A DNA stretch of 64,000 bases from Sanguibacter gelidistatuariae (lineage in GTDB: Bacteria; Actinomycetota; Actinomycetes; Actinomycetales; Cellulomonadaceae). The notes beneath the pieces are model-generated. The model was not told where the DNA came from. It searched no databases and worked only from the letters and a program-made list of their open reading frames with translations. The position numbers were made by a program, and so were the translations under genes. Each line of letters opens with the position of its first letter. The stretch's first letter is position 1. The stretch is from contig NZ_FMYH01000008.1 of NCBI RefSeq assembly GCF_900096585.1, positions 62,001-126,000 of the forward strand. Reading direction: 5' to 3'. Positions 7,433 to 15,908 of this stretch are shown here, piece by piece.

Positions 7433-8481
7433 GTGAGGTTCACCTTCTCGTCCGGGATGATCGTTCGTTGGAGCCAGGTCAGCAGGAGCACGATCGCGAG
7501 CAGCACGACCGCCATCGCCGAGGCCAGCCCCACCTTGGAGAACTGGAAGGCCATGTCCACGGTCTTGATGACAAACGTCATCGAGCCGTTCGCGCCGCCG
7601 GTCATGATGAAGGGGATCTCGAAGACCGCGAGGCTGCCCGAGACCGCGAGGATGAAGGACAGGCCGATGATCGGCTTGATGCTCGGGGCGATGATGTAGC
7701 GGAACTGGTGCCAGCGGTTGGCGCCGTCAAGCTCGGCCGCCTCGTAGATCTGGCCCGGGATGGACTGGATCGCGCCGAGGAACAGCACAAAGTTGAGGCC
7801 CATGTAGCGCCAGACCGACGCCCCGGCGAGGGAGAAGTTCACGATGTCCGGGTTACCGGTCCACTGCTGGATCAGGGCGTCCGCGTTCACGAGGTGCAGG
7901 ATCGTGTCGAGCGTCCCGCCGGCCTTGAAGAAGTACGTGAAGATCAGGCCGATCGCGACACCGTTGATGAGGTACGGGAAGAACAAGATGCCCTTGAACA
8001 CGTTCCGGAACCGTGTGCTGAAGCTGAGGATGGTCGCGAAGTACAGGGCGAGGACCATCTGGACGAAGGATCCGCCGAGGTAGTACAGGCTGACGAAGAA
8101 GACCTTGAACAGCTCGGGTCGGGTGAACACCGCGACATAGTTGTCGATCCCGACGAACTCCTTCGTCTTGTCCAGGCCGTCCCAGCTCGTCAGGGAGTAC
8201 CAGAACATGTTCCCCACCGGTATATAGGTGAAGAGCACAAGCAGCAGGATGGGAACGGCAAGGAACAGGTACGGGGTCCCGGCCCAGCCCCACGTGCCGC
8301 GGCGTCGGCGAGCACGCGAGGAGGGTGGGGAGTGCAGGGGCGCGGAGCGCGCCGTCGGACCCGGTGCGGGGACGGCATCGGCTGCGGGACTGGCTGCGGG
8401 ACCGGCTGCGTTCGGTCTGCCGGCCACAGCGGGCCGGCCTGCGGGACCGGACGGCCGCGGGCTCTTGGATGCAAAAGTCAT
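7429..8481 (-). CDS. Carbohydrate ABC transporter permease, MalF type
   Basis: This is the second membrane subunit of the CUT1 sugar importer, 350 residues. The first 60 or so residues are a Pro/Ala/Arg-rich cytoplasmic tail. They are followed by TPYLFLAVPILLLVLFTYI and five further membrane segments, with the EAA loop EAAELDGANRWHQFRYIIAP near residue 250. The ATG at 8481 follows GGGAGAATCGA, a clear ribosome-binding site. It sits about 100 bases after the binding-protein gene and overlaps the next permease by four bases, giving the usual order binding protein, MalF-type, MalG-type. Confidence 0.92.
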   Translation of the reverse strand: MTFASKSPRPSGPAGRPAVAGRPNAAGPAASPAADAVPAPGPTARSAPLHSPPSSRARRRRGTWGWAGTPYLFLAVPILLLVLFTYIPVGNMFWYSLTSWDGLDKTKEFVGIDNYVAVFTRPELFKVFFVSLYYLGGSFVQMVLALYFATILSFSTRFRNVFKGILFFPYLINGVAIGLIFTYFFKAGGTLDTILHLVNADALIQQWTGNPDIVNFSLAGASVWRYMGLNFVLFLGAIQSIPGQIYEAAELDGANRWHQFRYIIAPSIKPIIGLSFILAVSGSLAVFEIPFIMTGGANGSMTFVIKTVDMAFQFSKVGLASAMAVVLLAIVLLLTWLQRTIIPDEKVNLT

Positions 8482-8583
8482 TCGATTCTCCCACTGGGTT
8501 CTGCCACGGCTGCGAGAAGGTTTCCCGATCGCCCCACGCGGCGGCTGAGGCCGCCGCGCGGGGCACGGGTTCAGTCGCGCTCG

Positions 8584-9906
8584 TCAGCCGATCGAGGCCC
8601 GAGCGGCCGCCCAGCGGGCGTTGAGATCGTCGAAGATCTGCTCCTTGGTCTCGTCCGTCGCGCCGCGGGCGGAGTCGACGAGGCGCTGGCGGTACTCCGG
8701 GGCGAACAGCCCGATCTCCGCCTCGTTGTCGATGTCGTTGAGGAGCGACTCCTCCCCCTCCACGCCGGGGTTCTGAGCCACGTACTCGACCCCGAGGGTC
8801 TCGAAGTCGACCAGGGTCGAGGGAGTAGGACCGTCCTTGAGCGGGGAGAGCCCACCCTGGGCCTCAGCGAAGCCGGACTCGGTGTTGAACCAGTCGATCC
8901 AGGCCCGGGCGGCCGCCTTGTGCGTGGAGTTGACGTTGATCGCCTGGTTGTAGTCGCCGCCCACCGAGGCGTAGAACTGTCCGTCCGTCTGGTGCGGGAA
9001 GGGCATGTAGCCGATGATCGAGGCGTCCTGGCCAGCGTCGGTCGCGGCCTGCTGCATCTGTGAGATCGCCCAGGAGCCGAGCGCCATCGCGGAGATGTCG
9101 CCCGTGGCGAGCAGCGCCTTGGACTCTTCCCAGTTGGTCGACGTCGGGTCGGCCTCGGTGTAGCCCTGGTTGACGGAGTCCCAGAGCAGGGAGTCGATGA
9201 CAAAGTGGTCGGTGCCTTCGGCCCACGGCGCGTCGGAGACGGTCATCTTGTTCTGGTACTCGGGGTCGGCCGAGATCGAGCCGCGGTGGCTCTCCCACTG
9301 AGTGAGCGGCCAGCCGTCCTTGTAGTTCGTGTACAGCGGGATCGAGCCGGTCGCCTTGACCAGGGCCAGGTCGGCGAGGAACTCCTCCGAGGTGGTCGGG
9401 ACCTCGGTGATGCCGGCCTCCTTCCAGACGGTCTTGTTGTAGACGATGCCCTGGGTGTTGCCGACCACCGGGATGCCGTAGGAGAGACCGTCGTAGGTCT
9501 TGTCCCGCAGGAAGCGGTAGGTCTTCTCGAGCTCGTCGACCTTGCCGAGCGGCTCGAAGAAGTCCGGCAGCTGGGCGGGGGTCACGGTGTTGGGGATGCC
9601 GAGCACATCGCCGTACTCCTTCGTGTTCATCCGGGTCCGGACCTCGCCCTCGTAGTCCGTGATGCCCTCGAACTCGACGGTCACGTCGGGGTAGGCCTTC
9701 TCGAAGGCTGCCTTGTACCCGTCGAAGGTGCCGTCCTCGACGAGGTCGGTGCGCCAGGTGAGGACGGTGATGTCGCCCGAGATGACCTCGGGGTCGGTGG
9801 AACCGCTCCCACCATCGCCGCTCGACGAGCAGGCTGCGGTGAGTCCGATGAGTGAGGCGATCGCGGTGGCCGCGACGATGCGTGTGCGGCGGGTGTGAGG
9901 GAACAT
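8584..9906 (-). CDS. ABC transporter sugar-binding lipoprotein
   Basis: This extracellular solute-binding protein (family 1) delivers oligosaccharides to the two permeases encoded downstream. The 440-residue protein starts MFPHTRRTRIVAATAIASLI; an N-terminal signal peptide ends in LTAAC, a lipobox-like site for lipid anchoring, followed by a Ser/Gly-rich linker. The mature part has typical features such as ITVLTWRTDLVEDGTF and GSWAISQMQQAA. The ATG at 9906 was chosen over an open upstream extension because the signal peptide begins there and AGAGGA precedes it. A strong promoter lies about 90 bases upstream (9993-10021). The substrate is inferred from neighbours only. Confidence 0.93.
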   Translation of the reverse strand: MFPHTRRTRIVAATAIASLIGLTAACSSSGDGGSGSTDPEVISGDITVLTWRTDLVEDGTFDGYKAAFEKAYPDVTVEFEGITDYEGEVRTRMNTKEYGDVLGIPNTVTPAQLPDFFEPLGKVDELEKTYRFLRDKTYDGLSYGIPVVGNTQGIVYNKTVWKEAGITEVPTTSEEFLADLALVKATGSIPLYTNYKDGWPLTQWESHRGSISADPEYQNKMTVSDAPWAEGTDHFVIDSLLWDSVNQGYTEADPTSTNWEESKALLATGDISAMALGSWAISQMQQAATDAGQDASIIGYMPFPHQTDGQFYASVGGDYNQAINVNSTHKAAARAWIDWFNTESGFAEAQGGLSPLKDGPTPSTLVDFETLGVEYVAQNPGVEGEESLLNDIDNEAEIGLFAPEYRQRLVDSARGATDETKEQIFDDLNARWAAARASIG

Positions 9907-9966
9907 CTGTGATCCTCTCTGTCCGGCACAGCTCTGTGCCGGAGGTCCGTGCCCGGAGGGGGCGCA

Positions 9967-9982
9967 GGGTCGCCATCGACCC
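9967..9982. promoter_or_regulatory. Inverted repeat after the binding-protein promoter
   Basis: GGGTCG and CGACCC form a perfect 6-base inverted repeat around CCAT. It begins about ten bases after the likely transcription start of the promoter at 9993-10021. It shares GTCG and ATCGA elements with the palindrome behind the mannosidase promoter, so one sugar-responsive regulator could act on both. The evidence is position and symmetry only. Confidence 0.35.
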
Positions 9983-9992
9983 GTAGGAAGCA

Positions 9993-10021
9993 TTCTTAAG
10001 TAAGCGAACAAAGTAAGTCAA
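9993..10021 (-). promoter_or_regulatory. Sigma-70-type promoter of the ABC importer operon
   Basis: On the minus strand TTGACT (10016-10021), a 17-base spacer and TAAGAA (9993-9998) repeat exactly the hexamers and spacing found before the beta-mannosidase gene. The start codon of the binding-protein gene lies 87 bases beyond the -10 element. The remainder of the 318-base gap between this gene and the divergent ROK gene holds the ROK promoter candidate and nothing else recognisable. Confidence 0.75.
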
Positions 10022-10106
10022 GGGTTTCGACCAGCGGATTATTCGTGACATAGGGGCGCAGATCTCGCTGCAGCGCCCAGCAGCGACCCGCCGAGCCCCT
10101 CCGGCC

Positions 10107-10136
10107 TTGCCACAATCTTCGAGACATGAATAAAGT
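10107..10136 (+). promoter_or_regulatory. Candidate promoter of the ROK-esterase-epimerase genes
   Basis: TTGCCA (10107-10112) and TAAAGT (10131-10136) are separated by 18 bases on the plus strand, about 90 bases before the ROK start codon. It is divergent from the importer promoter. Both hexamers are one or two bases from the sigma-70 consensus. Confidence 0.5.
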
Positions 10137-10224
10137 GGGGCAGGCCCGAGAGGTGCACACAGGCCCGAACTCCGCTCGCACGCGTCTGCGTGGCTGGGTC
10201 TGACAGCGACGAGAGGTGGCAGCG

Positions 10225-11538
10225 GTGGCCAGAGCAGCACCGGCCCGCACCCAGGGCGCGAGCGCCTCCGCGCTGCTCGACGCCATCCGGGACGCCGGGA
10301 CCATCTCTCGGGTGGGACTCACCCGGGCCACCGGCCTCACCGGGGCGACGGTCTCGACCGTGGTCCGCAAGCTGCTCGACGACGAGCTGGTCGTCGAGAT
10401 CGGTCGCGCCGAGTCCACCGGTGGCAAGCCACGCGTGCTGCTCGAGCTCAACCAGTCCGCACGGTTCGCCGTCGGCGCCCATCTGGACCACTCCGGCATC
10501 ACCTACGCCGTCACGAACCTCGCCGGCGCCCCTGTCGCCCGGATGTCGCGCCCCGGCCCCGGCGACGCCGCCCCCGCCGTCGTGCTCGCCCGGATGGCCC
10601 ACGAGATCGACCTGCTCATCTCCGGGATCGGCGTCGACCGGTCCAAGGTGCTCGGCCTCGGCCTCGCCTCCCCCGGCCCGCTCACCTCGGCCCAGGCGAT
10701 GCACCGCACGCCGCCGTTCATGCGCCCCTGGCTGGACTACCCGCTCGCGGCCGAGCTCGAGACCCTCACCGGCCTCCCTGTCCTGCTCGAGAACGATGCG
10801 ACCGCGTCGGCCATCGGTGAGTACTGGTCCGGGGGCACCGACTCCGAGCGCACCTTCGCGGCCCTGTACATGGGCACCGGGATCGGTGCCGGTATCGTCC
10901 TGGACGGCAACGCCTACCGCGGCACGAGCGGCAACGCAGGCGAGATCGGCCACATATGCCTGGACCTGGACGGCCCGCCGTGCTGGTGCGGCATGCACGG
11001 CTGCACGGAGGTTCTCGCCGGACCGGCCGCCGTCGTGGCGGCTGCCCGCGCGGACGCCCACGTCCGCCACGCGGCCGGGCTGGACGCGCTCGGGCCGGGG
11101 GCGTCGATCGCCTCGGAGTTCGCGGCCGTGGCCAGAGCCTCGCGCAACGGGGTCGCCGGCGCCCGGGAGATCCTCGAACGGTCCGCCCGCTACGTCGCCG
11201 TGGCGGCGCACGCGATCACCAACCTGCTCGACGTCCGCATGCTGGTGCTCACCGGGTCCGCCTTCGCGGCCGCCAGCCACATCTACGTCCCGGTGATCCG
11301 TGACCTGCTCGACTCCGCCGCCTTCGCCCGCTCGAGCCATCCCGTCGACGTCCGGCTGTCCCGGGCGGCCGAGACCGCGGGTGCGATCGGCGGGGCGGCG
11401 ATGGTGCTCCAGTCCGAGCTCGTCCCGCAGCGAAGGGCGGCCCCACCGCTCGGCGCCGACGCACCGTTCGCCCAGGTCAGCGAGCTAGGTTCGCTCGTCC
11501 ACACGATCGAGCCGACGACCCTGCAGGCCAACCGCTAG
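10225..11538 (+). CDS. ROK-family transcriptional regulator
   Basis: A sugar-responsive repressor of about 437 residues. The N-terminal winged helix (about residues 15-75, ALLDAIRDAGTISRVGLTRA) binds DNA. The ROK sugar-kinase-like domain follows, with LENDATASAIGEYW, GTGIGAGIVLDG and the zinc motif CWCGMHGC. The first phosphate loop of true kinases (DxGGT) is not present, which fits a regulator, not a kinase. GTG at 10225 is preferred because GAGAGG lies eight bases before it; an in-frame GTG at 10216 is possible. It is divergent from the ABC importer and sits 82 bases upstream of the acetyl esterase gene on the same strand. Confidence 0.88.
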   Translation: MARAAPARTQGASASALLDAIRDAGTISRVGLTRATGLTGATVSTVVRKLLDDELVVEIGRAESTGGKPRVLLELNQSARFAVGAHLDHSGITYAVTNLAGAPVARMSRPGPGDAAPAVVLARMAHEIDLLISGIGVDRSKVLGLGLASPGPLTSAQAMHRTPPFMRPWLDYPLAAELETLTGLPVLLENDATASAIGEYWSGGTDSERTFAALYMGTGIGAGIVLDGNAYRGTSGNAGEIGHICLDLDGPPCWCGMHGCTEVLAGPAAVVAAARADAHVRHAAGLDALGPGASIASEFAAVARASRNGVAGAREILERSARYVAVAAHAITNLLDVRMLVLTGSAFAAASHIYVPVIRDLLDSAAFARSSHPVDVRLSRAAETAGAIGGAAMVLQSELVPQRRAAPPLGADAPFAQVSELGSLVHTIEPTTLQANR

Positions 11539-11620
11539 CCCGGCCCCCGGCCAGGCTCGACACCGGCGGCGCCCCAACCACCTAGATACGCACCACGCAC
11601 CCATCAGGGAGAGGATCCCC

Positions 11621-12676
11621 ATGCCGTTCTACGACCTCGACGACGAGGCCCTGCGCAGCTACCGTCCCACGGTCCAGGAGCCGGACGACTTCGACGACTT
11701 CTGGGGCCGCACCCTTGCCGAGGCACGGACCGTCGCCCCGGAGATCTCCGTCAAGCCGGTCGACGCCGGGCTCGACCTGGTCGAGACGTTCGACGTGACC
11801 TTCGCCGGGTTCGGCGGTCACCCGATCAAGGCCTGGCTCGTGCTCCCGCGCGGCGGGCACGACCTCCCCGGCGTGGTCACCTACGTCGGCTACGGCGGCG
11901 GGCGCGGCCTCGTTCACGAGCACCTCGGCTGGGCGGCGGCCGGGTTCGCCAACCTCGTCATGGACACCCGCGGGCAGGGCAGCACCTGGGGCAACGGAGG
12001 CGACACCCCGGACCCGGTCGGCAACGGCCCGGCCAGCCCCGGGTACATGACCCGAGGCGTGCTCGACCCCGAGGGCTACTACTACCGCAGGGTGATCACC
12101 GACGCCGTGCGCGCGGTCGACCTGCTGCGCGCCCTGCCTCAGGTGGACCCGACCCGGGTCGCAGTCTCCGGGATCAGCCAGGGCGGTGGGCTCGCCCTCG
12201 CGGTCGCGGGCCTCGTCCCCGGCCTCCTCGCCGCGGCGATCGACGTCCCCTTCCTGTGCCACTTCCGCCGCGCGGTCGCAATCGCCGGAACCGATCCCTA
12301 CGGCGAGATCACCCGGTACCTCTCGGTCCACCGCGGCGACGTCGAGCAGGTCTTCACGACCCTGTCCTACATCGACGGCGTGAACTTCGCCCGCCGGGCC
12401 ACGGCCCCGGCGATGTTCTCCGTCGCGCTCATGGACCCGGTCTGCCCACCCTCGACGGTGTTCGCGGCTCACAACCTCTACGGCAGCCACGACGCCGCGG
12501 CCGCCGTCGGGCCGGTCACGATCGACGTCTACCCCTTCAACCAGCACGAGGGCGGGCAGGGTCACCAGCTCACCAAGCAGCTGCCGTGGCTGCGAGCGAT
12601 CGCCGGCCTCACCCGGCCCACCACGGCCGGACCCGCAACCACCCCCACTCTCACAACCGTCGGAGCATCCTCATGA
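11621..12676 (+). CDS. CE7 family acetyl esterase (acetyl xylan esterase / cephalosporin-C deacetylase type)
   Basis: This alpha/beta hydrolase is expected to remove acetyl groups from short plant-derived oligosaccharides inside the cell. The 351-residue protein shows the CE7 hallmarks RGQG (about 117-120), GISQGG with nucleophile Ser about 186, Asp about 272 in MDPVCPP, and a His near 309 in NQHEGGQG. There is no signal peptide, as is usual for CE7. GGGAGAGGA precedes the ATG. The stop overlaps the next start as ATGA (12673-12676), tying it to the AGE-family gene. Alongside beta-mannosidase, the likely substrates are acetylated gluco- or galactomanno-oligosaccharides; acetylated xylo-oligosaccharides are the alternative. 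Confidence 0.92.
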   Translation: MPFYDLDDEALRSYRPTVQEPDDFDDFWGRTLAEARTVAPEISVKPVDAGLDLVETFDVTFAGFGGHPIKAWLVLPRGGHDLPGVVTYVGYGGGRGLVHEHLGWAAAGFANLVMDTRGQGSTWGNGGDTPDPVGNGPASPGYMTRGVLDPEGYYYRRVITDAVRAVDLLRALPQVDPTRVAVSGISQGGGLALAVAGLVPGLLAAAIDVPFLCHFRRAVAIAGTDPYGEITRYLSVHRGDVEQVFTTLSYIDGVNFARRATAPAMFSVALMDPVCPPSTVFAAHNLYGSHDAAAAVGPVTIDVYPFNQHEGGQGHQLTKQLPWLRAIAGLTRPTTAGPATTPTLTTVGASS

Positions 12677-13917
12677 CCCTCGCATCCCCGAACTGGCTCG
12701 CCAGCGCCTCGCACCGCCGCTGGCTGGACGAGCACACCCGTGACCTGCTCACCTTCGGCGAGGGCTTCGCCTCCCCGGCCGGCGGTGCCGGCTGGCTCGA
12801 GGACGACGGCTCCCTCGACGCCACCCAGCCGGTGTTCACCTGGATCACCTGCCGAATGGCGCACGTCTACGGCCTCGGGTCGCTGCTCGGCGTCCCCGGC
12901 TCCACCCCGCGCGCCCAGGCGGCGCTCGACGCCCTCCGCGGCCGCCTGCACGACGACGCTTTCGGCGGCTGGTACGCCTCGATCGGCGCGGACGGGGTCC
13001 CTGACACCACGAAGAGCGCCTACGCGCACGCCTTTGTCGTGCTGGCCGCCAGCACCGGCGTCGCCGCCGGTCTCGATGGGGCCGCCGAGCTGCTCGACGA
13101 CGCCCTCGCGGTCCTCGACGAGCGGTTCTTCGAACCCTCGTCGGGCCTGCACCGCGACGAGTGGAACGCTGACTGGACCGTGCTGGACCCCTACCGCGGG
13201 GTCAACGCGAACATGCACTCGGTCGAGGCGCTGCTCGCGGCCGCGGACGTGACCGGTGACGCGCGCTGGCGCGAGCGGGCCCTCGGCATTGCCCAGCACG
13301 TCGCGAGCGAGTGGGCACCCGCGCACTCCTGGCGCATCCCGGAGCACTTCGACGAGGAATGGACGCCCCAGCTGCTGCTCAACGAGGACTCCCCCGACGA
13401 CCCGTTCAAGCCCTTCGGTGCGACGGTCGGCCACGGGATCGAGTGGTCACGGCTGCTGCTGCACCTGCGGGCCGGGCTCGGGGCGGACGCCCCGGACTGG
13501 CTGCTCACCGGCGCACGCGAGCTCTATGCCCGCGCGATCGCCGACGGCTGGCGGGAGTCCACCCCGGGGGCGTGGGGCTTCGTCTACACGACCGGGTGGG
13601 ACGGGGAGCCCATCGTAGCCACTCGGATGCACTGGGTCGCCGCAGAGGCGATCGGGGCAGCCGCGGCCCTGCTCCTGGCCACGGGCGAAGAGCGATACGC
13701 GGCCGACTACCAGCGGTGGTGGGACCACGCGGCGACGGCCTTCATCGACGCCGAGCACGGTTCCTGGCACCACGAGCTAGACGCAACGAACACGCCGTCT
13801 CGCGCGGTGTGGCCCGGCAAGCCGGACCTCTACCACGCCTTCCAGGCCACCCTCATCCCGAGGGCCCCGCTGACCCCGTCCCTCTCGGTCGCGCTCCGCG
13901 ACAACCTCGTGAGCTGA
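12673..13917 (+). CDS. AGE-family sugar epimerase/isomerase (mannose isomerase-like)
   Basis: The 414-residue protein belongs to the N-acylglucosamine 2-epimerase superfamily of alpha6/alpha6 barrel enzymes. Visible signatures are TWITCRMAHVYGLG near residue 55, YAHAFVVLAAS, NANMHSVEALLAAADVTGDARW, TVGHGIEWSRLLLHL and MHWVAAEAIGAAAALLLATG, which supply the His residues and the core of the active-site barrel. The overall pattern resembles YihS/mannose isomerases, which turn mannose into fructose, more than GlcNAc epimerases. That would carry mannose released by the neighbouring beta-mannosidase into central metabolism. Cellobiose 2-epimerase-like activity is the alternative. Translation is coupled to the esterase gene through an ATGA overlap. 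Confidence 0.87.
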   Translation: MTLASPNWLASASHRRWLDEHTRDLLTFGEGFASPAGGAGWLEDDGSLDATQPVFTWITCRMAHVYGLGSLLGVPGSTPRAQAALDALRGRLHDDAFGGWYASIGADGVPDTTKSAYAHAFVVLAASTGVAAGLDGAAELLDDALAVLDERFFEPSSGLHRDEWNADWTVLDPYRGVNANMHSVEALLAAADVTGDARWRERALGIAQHVASEWAPAHSWRIPEHFDEEWTPQLLLNEDSPDDPFKPFGATVGHGIEWSRLLLHLRAGLGADAPDWLLTGARELYARAIADGWRESTPGAWGFVYTTGWDGEPIVATRMHWVAAEAIGAAAALLLATGEERYAADYQRWWDHAATAFIDAEHGSWHHELDATNTPSRAVWPGKPDLYHAFQATLIPRAPLTPSLSVALRDNLVS

Positions 13918-13933
13918 CCCGCCGTACCCACAC

Positions 13934-13970
13934 CTATCCGCCCGCACCCACCACGGGTGCGGGCGGATAG
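13934..13970 (+). terminator. Terminator-like hairpin after the AGE-family gene
   Basis: CTATCCGCCCGCACCC (13934-13949) and its exact complement (13955-13970) form a perfect 16-base stem with a five-base loop. It lies 17 bases after the stop codon. The downstream tract is only weakly T-rich, but stem strength and position support transcription termination between the epimerase gene and the LacI gene. Confidence 0.75.
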
Positions 13971-13983
13971 ATATGAGGTGATC

Positions 13984-14005
13984 TTTCGACGACCCTCCGT
14001 CGAAA
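13984..14005. promoter_or_regulatory. Inverted-repeat operator candidate upstream of the LacI gene
   Basis: TTTCGACG and CGTCGAAA form a perfect 8-base inverted repeat around ACCCTC, 120 bases before the start of the LacI-family gene. LacI-type regulators often bind such repeats near their own promoters, so autoregulation is plausible. It is not identical to the palindromes behind the mannosidase and importer promoters. Confidence 0.45.
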
Positions 14006-14124
14006 CGCTTCCGCGCATGCCGGTCGACGCCTACTGTGATGACCTGCACGTATGGACGCGCCCTGCCACCTTGTCGGCACGGGCGGTCCACCCGCCCCAC
14101 AACTGATCGACGAGGGAGTCTCCC

Positions 14125-15129
14125 GTGGCCACGATCGACGACGTAGCTCGGTCCGCCGGTGTCTCCACCTCGACCGTCTCGTACGTGCTGAGCGGCAAAC
14201 GACCGATCTCCGCCCCGACGCGGCACCGCGTCGAGAAGGCCATCCGCGACCTCGGGTACCGCCCGCACGCCGGGGCCCGGGCTCTCGCGTCGAACCGCAC
14301 GAACGTCATCGCGCTCATGGCGCCCCTGCGGGTCGACGTCAATGTCAACGTCATCATGCAGTTCGTCACCGGCGTGGTGACCAGCGCCCGGTCCTTCGAG
14401 CACGACGTGCTGCTGCTGACCCAGGACGACGACGCCGGCCTGGACCGGGTGGCGAGCGGCTCGATGGTCGACGCGCTCGTGGTCATGGACATCGAGGCCG
14501 ACGACCCGCGCGTCCCGGTCCTCGCCGCGCTGCGCCAGCCCACCATCCTGATCGGTCTGCCGCGCCAGCCCCAGGGGCTGAGCTGCGTCGACCTGGACTT
14601 CGACGGCGCCGGCCACCTCGCGGTAAGCCACCTGGCCGCCCTCGGGCACACCCGGATCGGTCTGATCGGTTCCCCGCTCGCGGTCCTGGAACGGCACACC
14701 ACCTACGCGGAGCGGCTCCTGCGGGGCTTCAACGCCGAGGTCGCCGAGATCGGGGTGCAGGCGGTTCATGTCTCGTGCGAGTCGTCCCAGACCGGGGCGG
14801 TCGACGCAGTCGACCGCCTGCTGGCCGACATGCCTGATGTCACCGGCGTCGTCGTCCACAACGAAGTGGCCCTCCCCTATGTCGTCTCCGCGCTGCGTGA
14901 GCGTGGACGCGGCACTCCCGAGAACATCTCGGTCCTCGCTGTGTGCCCTTCGGACGTCGCGGAGGCCCAGCCGGTCCCGCTGACCTCGATCAACCTGCCC
15001 GCGCACGCGATCGGTCAGGTCGCGGTCGAGATGGCGATGGCCCGTCTCGATCACGCCCAGCCGGCCGAGACCCGGCTGCTCACCCCGCTCGTCGTCGAGC
15101 GTGGGAGCACCCGCCCCCCGATCGTCTGA
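14125..15129 (+). CDS. LacI-family transcriptional regulator
   Basis: A full-length, 334-residue LacI-type repressor. The N-terminal helix-turn-helix is intact (MATIDDVARSAGVSTSTVSY, residues 1-20), followed by the hinge region GYRPHAGARALASNRT and the sugar-binding core ending in TPLVVERGSTRPP. GTG at 14125 is preceded by GAGGGAG. It is the only complete LacI protein in the sugar cluster, and so the best candidate to control the mannan genes, together with the ROK protein. Its effector is unknown. It ends 18 bases from the convergent nucS gene. Confidence 0.92.
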   Translation: MATIDDVARSAGVSTSTVSYVLSGKRPISAPTRHRVEKAIRDLGYRPHAGARALASNRTNVIALMAPLRVDVNVNVIMQFVTGVVTSARSFEHDVLLLTQDDDAGLDRVASGSMVDALVVMDIEADDPRVPVLAALRQPTILIGLPRQPQGLSCVDLDFDGAGHLAVSHLAALGHTRIGLIGSPLAVLERHTTYAERLLRGFNAEVAEIGVQAVHVSCESSQTGAVDAVDRLLADMPDVTGVVVHNEVALPYVVSALRERGRGTPENISVLAVCPSDVAEAQPVPLTSINLPAHAIGQVAVEMAMARLDHAQPAETRLLTPLVVERGSTRPPIV

Positions 15130-15147
15130 GGACGGCCAGGTGAGCGA

Positions 15148-15843
15148 TCAGAACAGGCGCGCGTCCACGTCGTCGACCCCGCGCATGGCGTCGTAGTCGA
15201 GGATCAGGCAGGTGATGCCGCGGTCGGTCGCCAGGACCCGTGCCTGCGGCTTGATCTCTTGGGCGGCGTAGACGCCACGGACCGGGGCGAGCATCGGGTC
15301 GCGGTTGAGCAGGTCGAGGTAGCGGGTGAGCTGTTCCACACCGTCGATGTCGCCACGCCGCTTGATCTCGATCGCGACGCTGGCCCCCGAGGCGTCCCGG
15401 GCGAGGATGTCGACCGGGCCGATCGCCGTCGGGTATTCGCGTCGGACCAGGGTGTGCCCGGGGCCGACCAGCTCGATCTGCTCGGCGAGCATGGCCTGCA
15501 GGTGCGCCTCGACGCCCTCCTTGATCAGGCCCGGGTCGATCCCCAGGGCGTGGGAGGAGTCATGGATGATCTCGTGCAGCTCGATCTCGAGGCGGTCGTC
15601 GCTCTTCGCGTGCTGGACCGCCCAGACCTCGCTGACCCCGCGGGCGACGGCTTCGTCGTCGGGCATGGTGACGGCCATCGAGCAGGGCGGGCTCATCCAG
15701 TTCAGCGGCTTGTAGGACCCGCCGTCGGAGTGCAGCAGCACGCTGCCGTCCGCCTTGACCACGAGGAGCCTCGTGGCGAGCGGGAGGTGAGCGGCGAGCC
15801 GACCCGTGTAATGGGCCGAGCACCGGGCAACAACAAGACGCAC
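15148..15843 (-). CDS. nucS: Mismatch-specific endonuclease NucS
   Basis: NucS (EndoMS) carries out non-canonical mismatch repair in actinobacteria, which lack MutS/MutL, by cutting both strands at mismatches. The 231-residue protein has the N-terminal domain ([45 protein letters not shown]). The C-terminal nuclease part contains GPVDILARD and AIEIKRRG, where the metal-binding acidic residues and catalytic Lys lie. It ends in DARLF, like the C-terminal sliding-clamp-binding tails of this family. GTG at 15843 follows GGAGTTAGCT. It is downstream of the DUF2550 and ATP synthase genes, a standard actinobacterial arrangement. Confidence 0.95.
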   Translation of the reverse strand: MRLVVARCSAHYTGRLAAHLPLATRLLVVKADGSVLLHSDGGSYKPLNWMSPPCSMAVTMPDDEAVARGVSEVWAVQHAKSDDRLEIELHEIIHDSSHALGIDPGLIKEGVEAHLQAMLAEQIELVGPGHTLVRREYPTAIGPVDILARDASGASVAIEIKRRGDIDGVEQLTRYLDLLNRDPMLAPVRGVYAAQEIKPQARVLATDRGITCLILDYDAMRGVDDVDARLF

Positions 15844-15908
15844 AGCTAACTCCTAGAGACCTAGAGAAGACACATGTTCACCGGCGCCGTGGGACGCCGG
15901 ACCACCCA

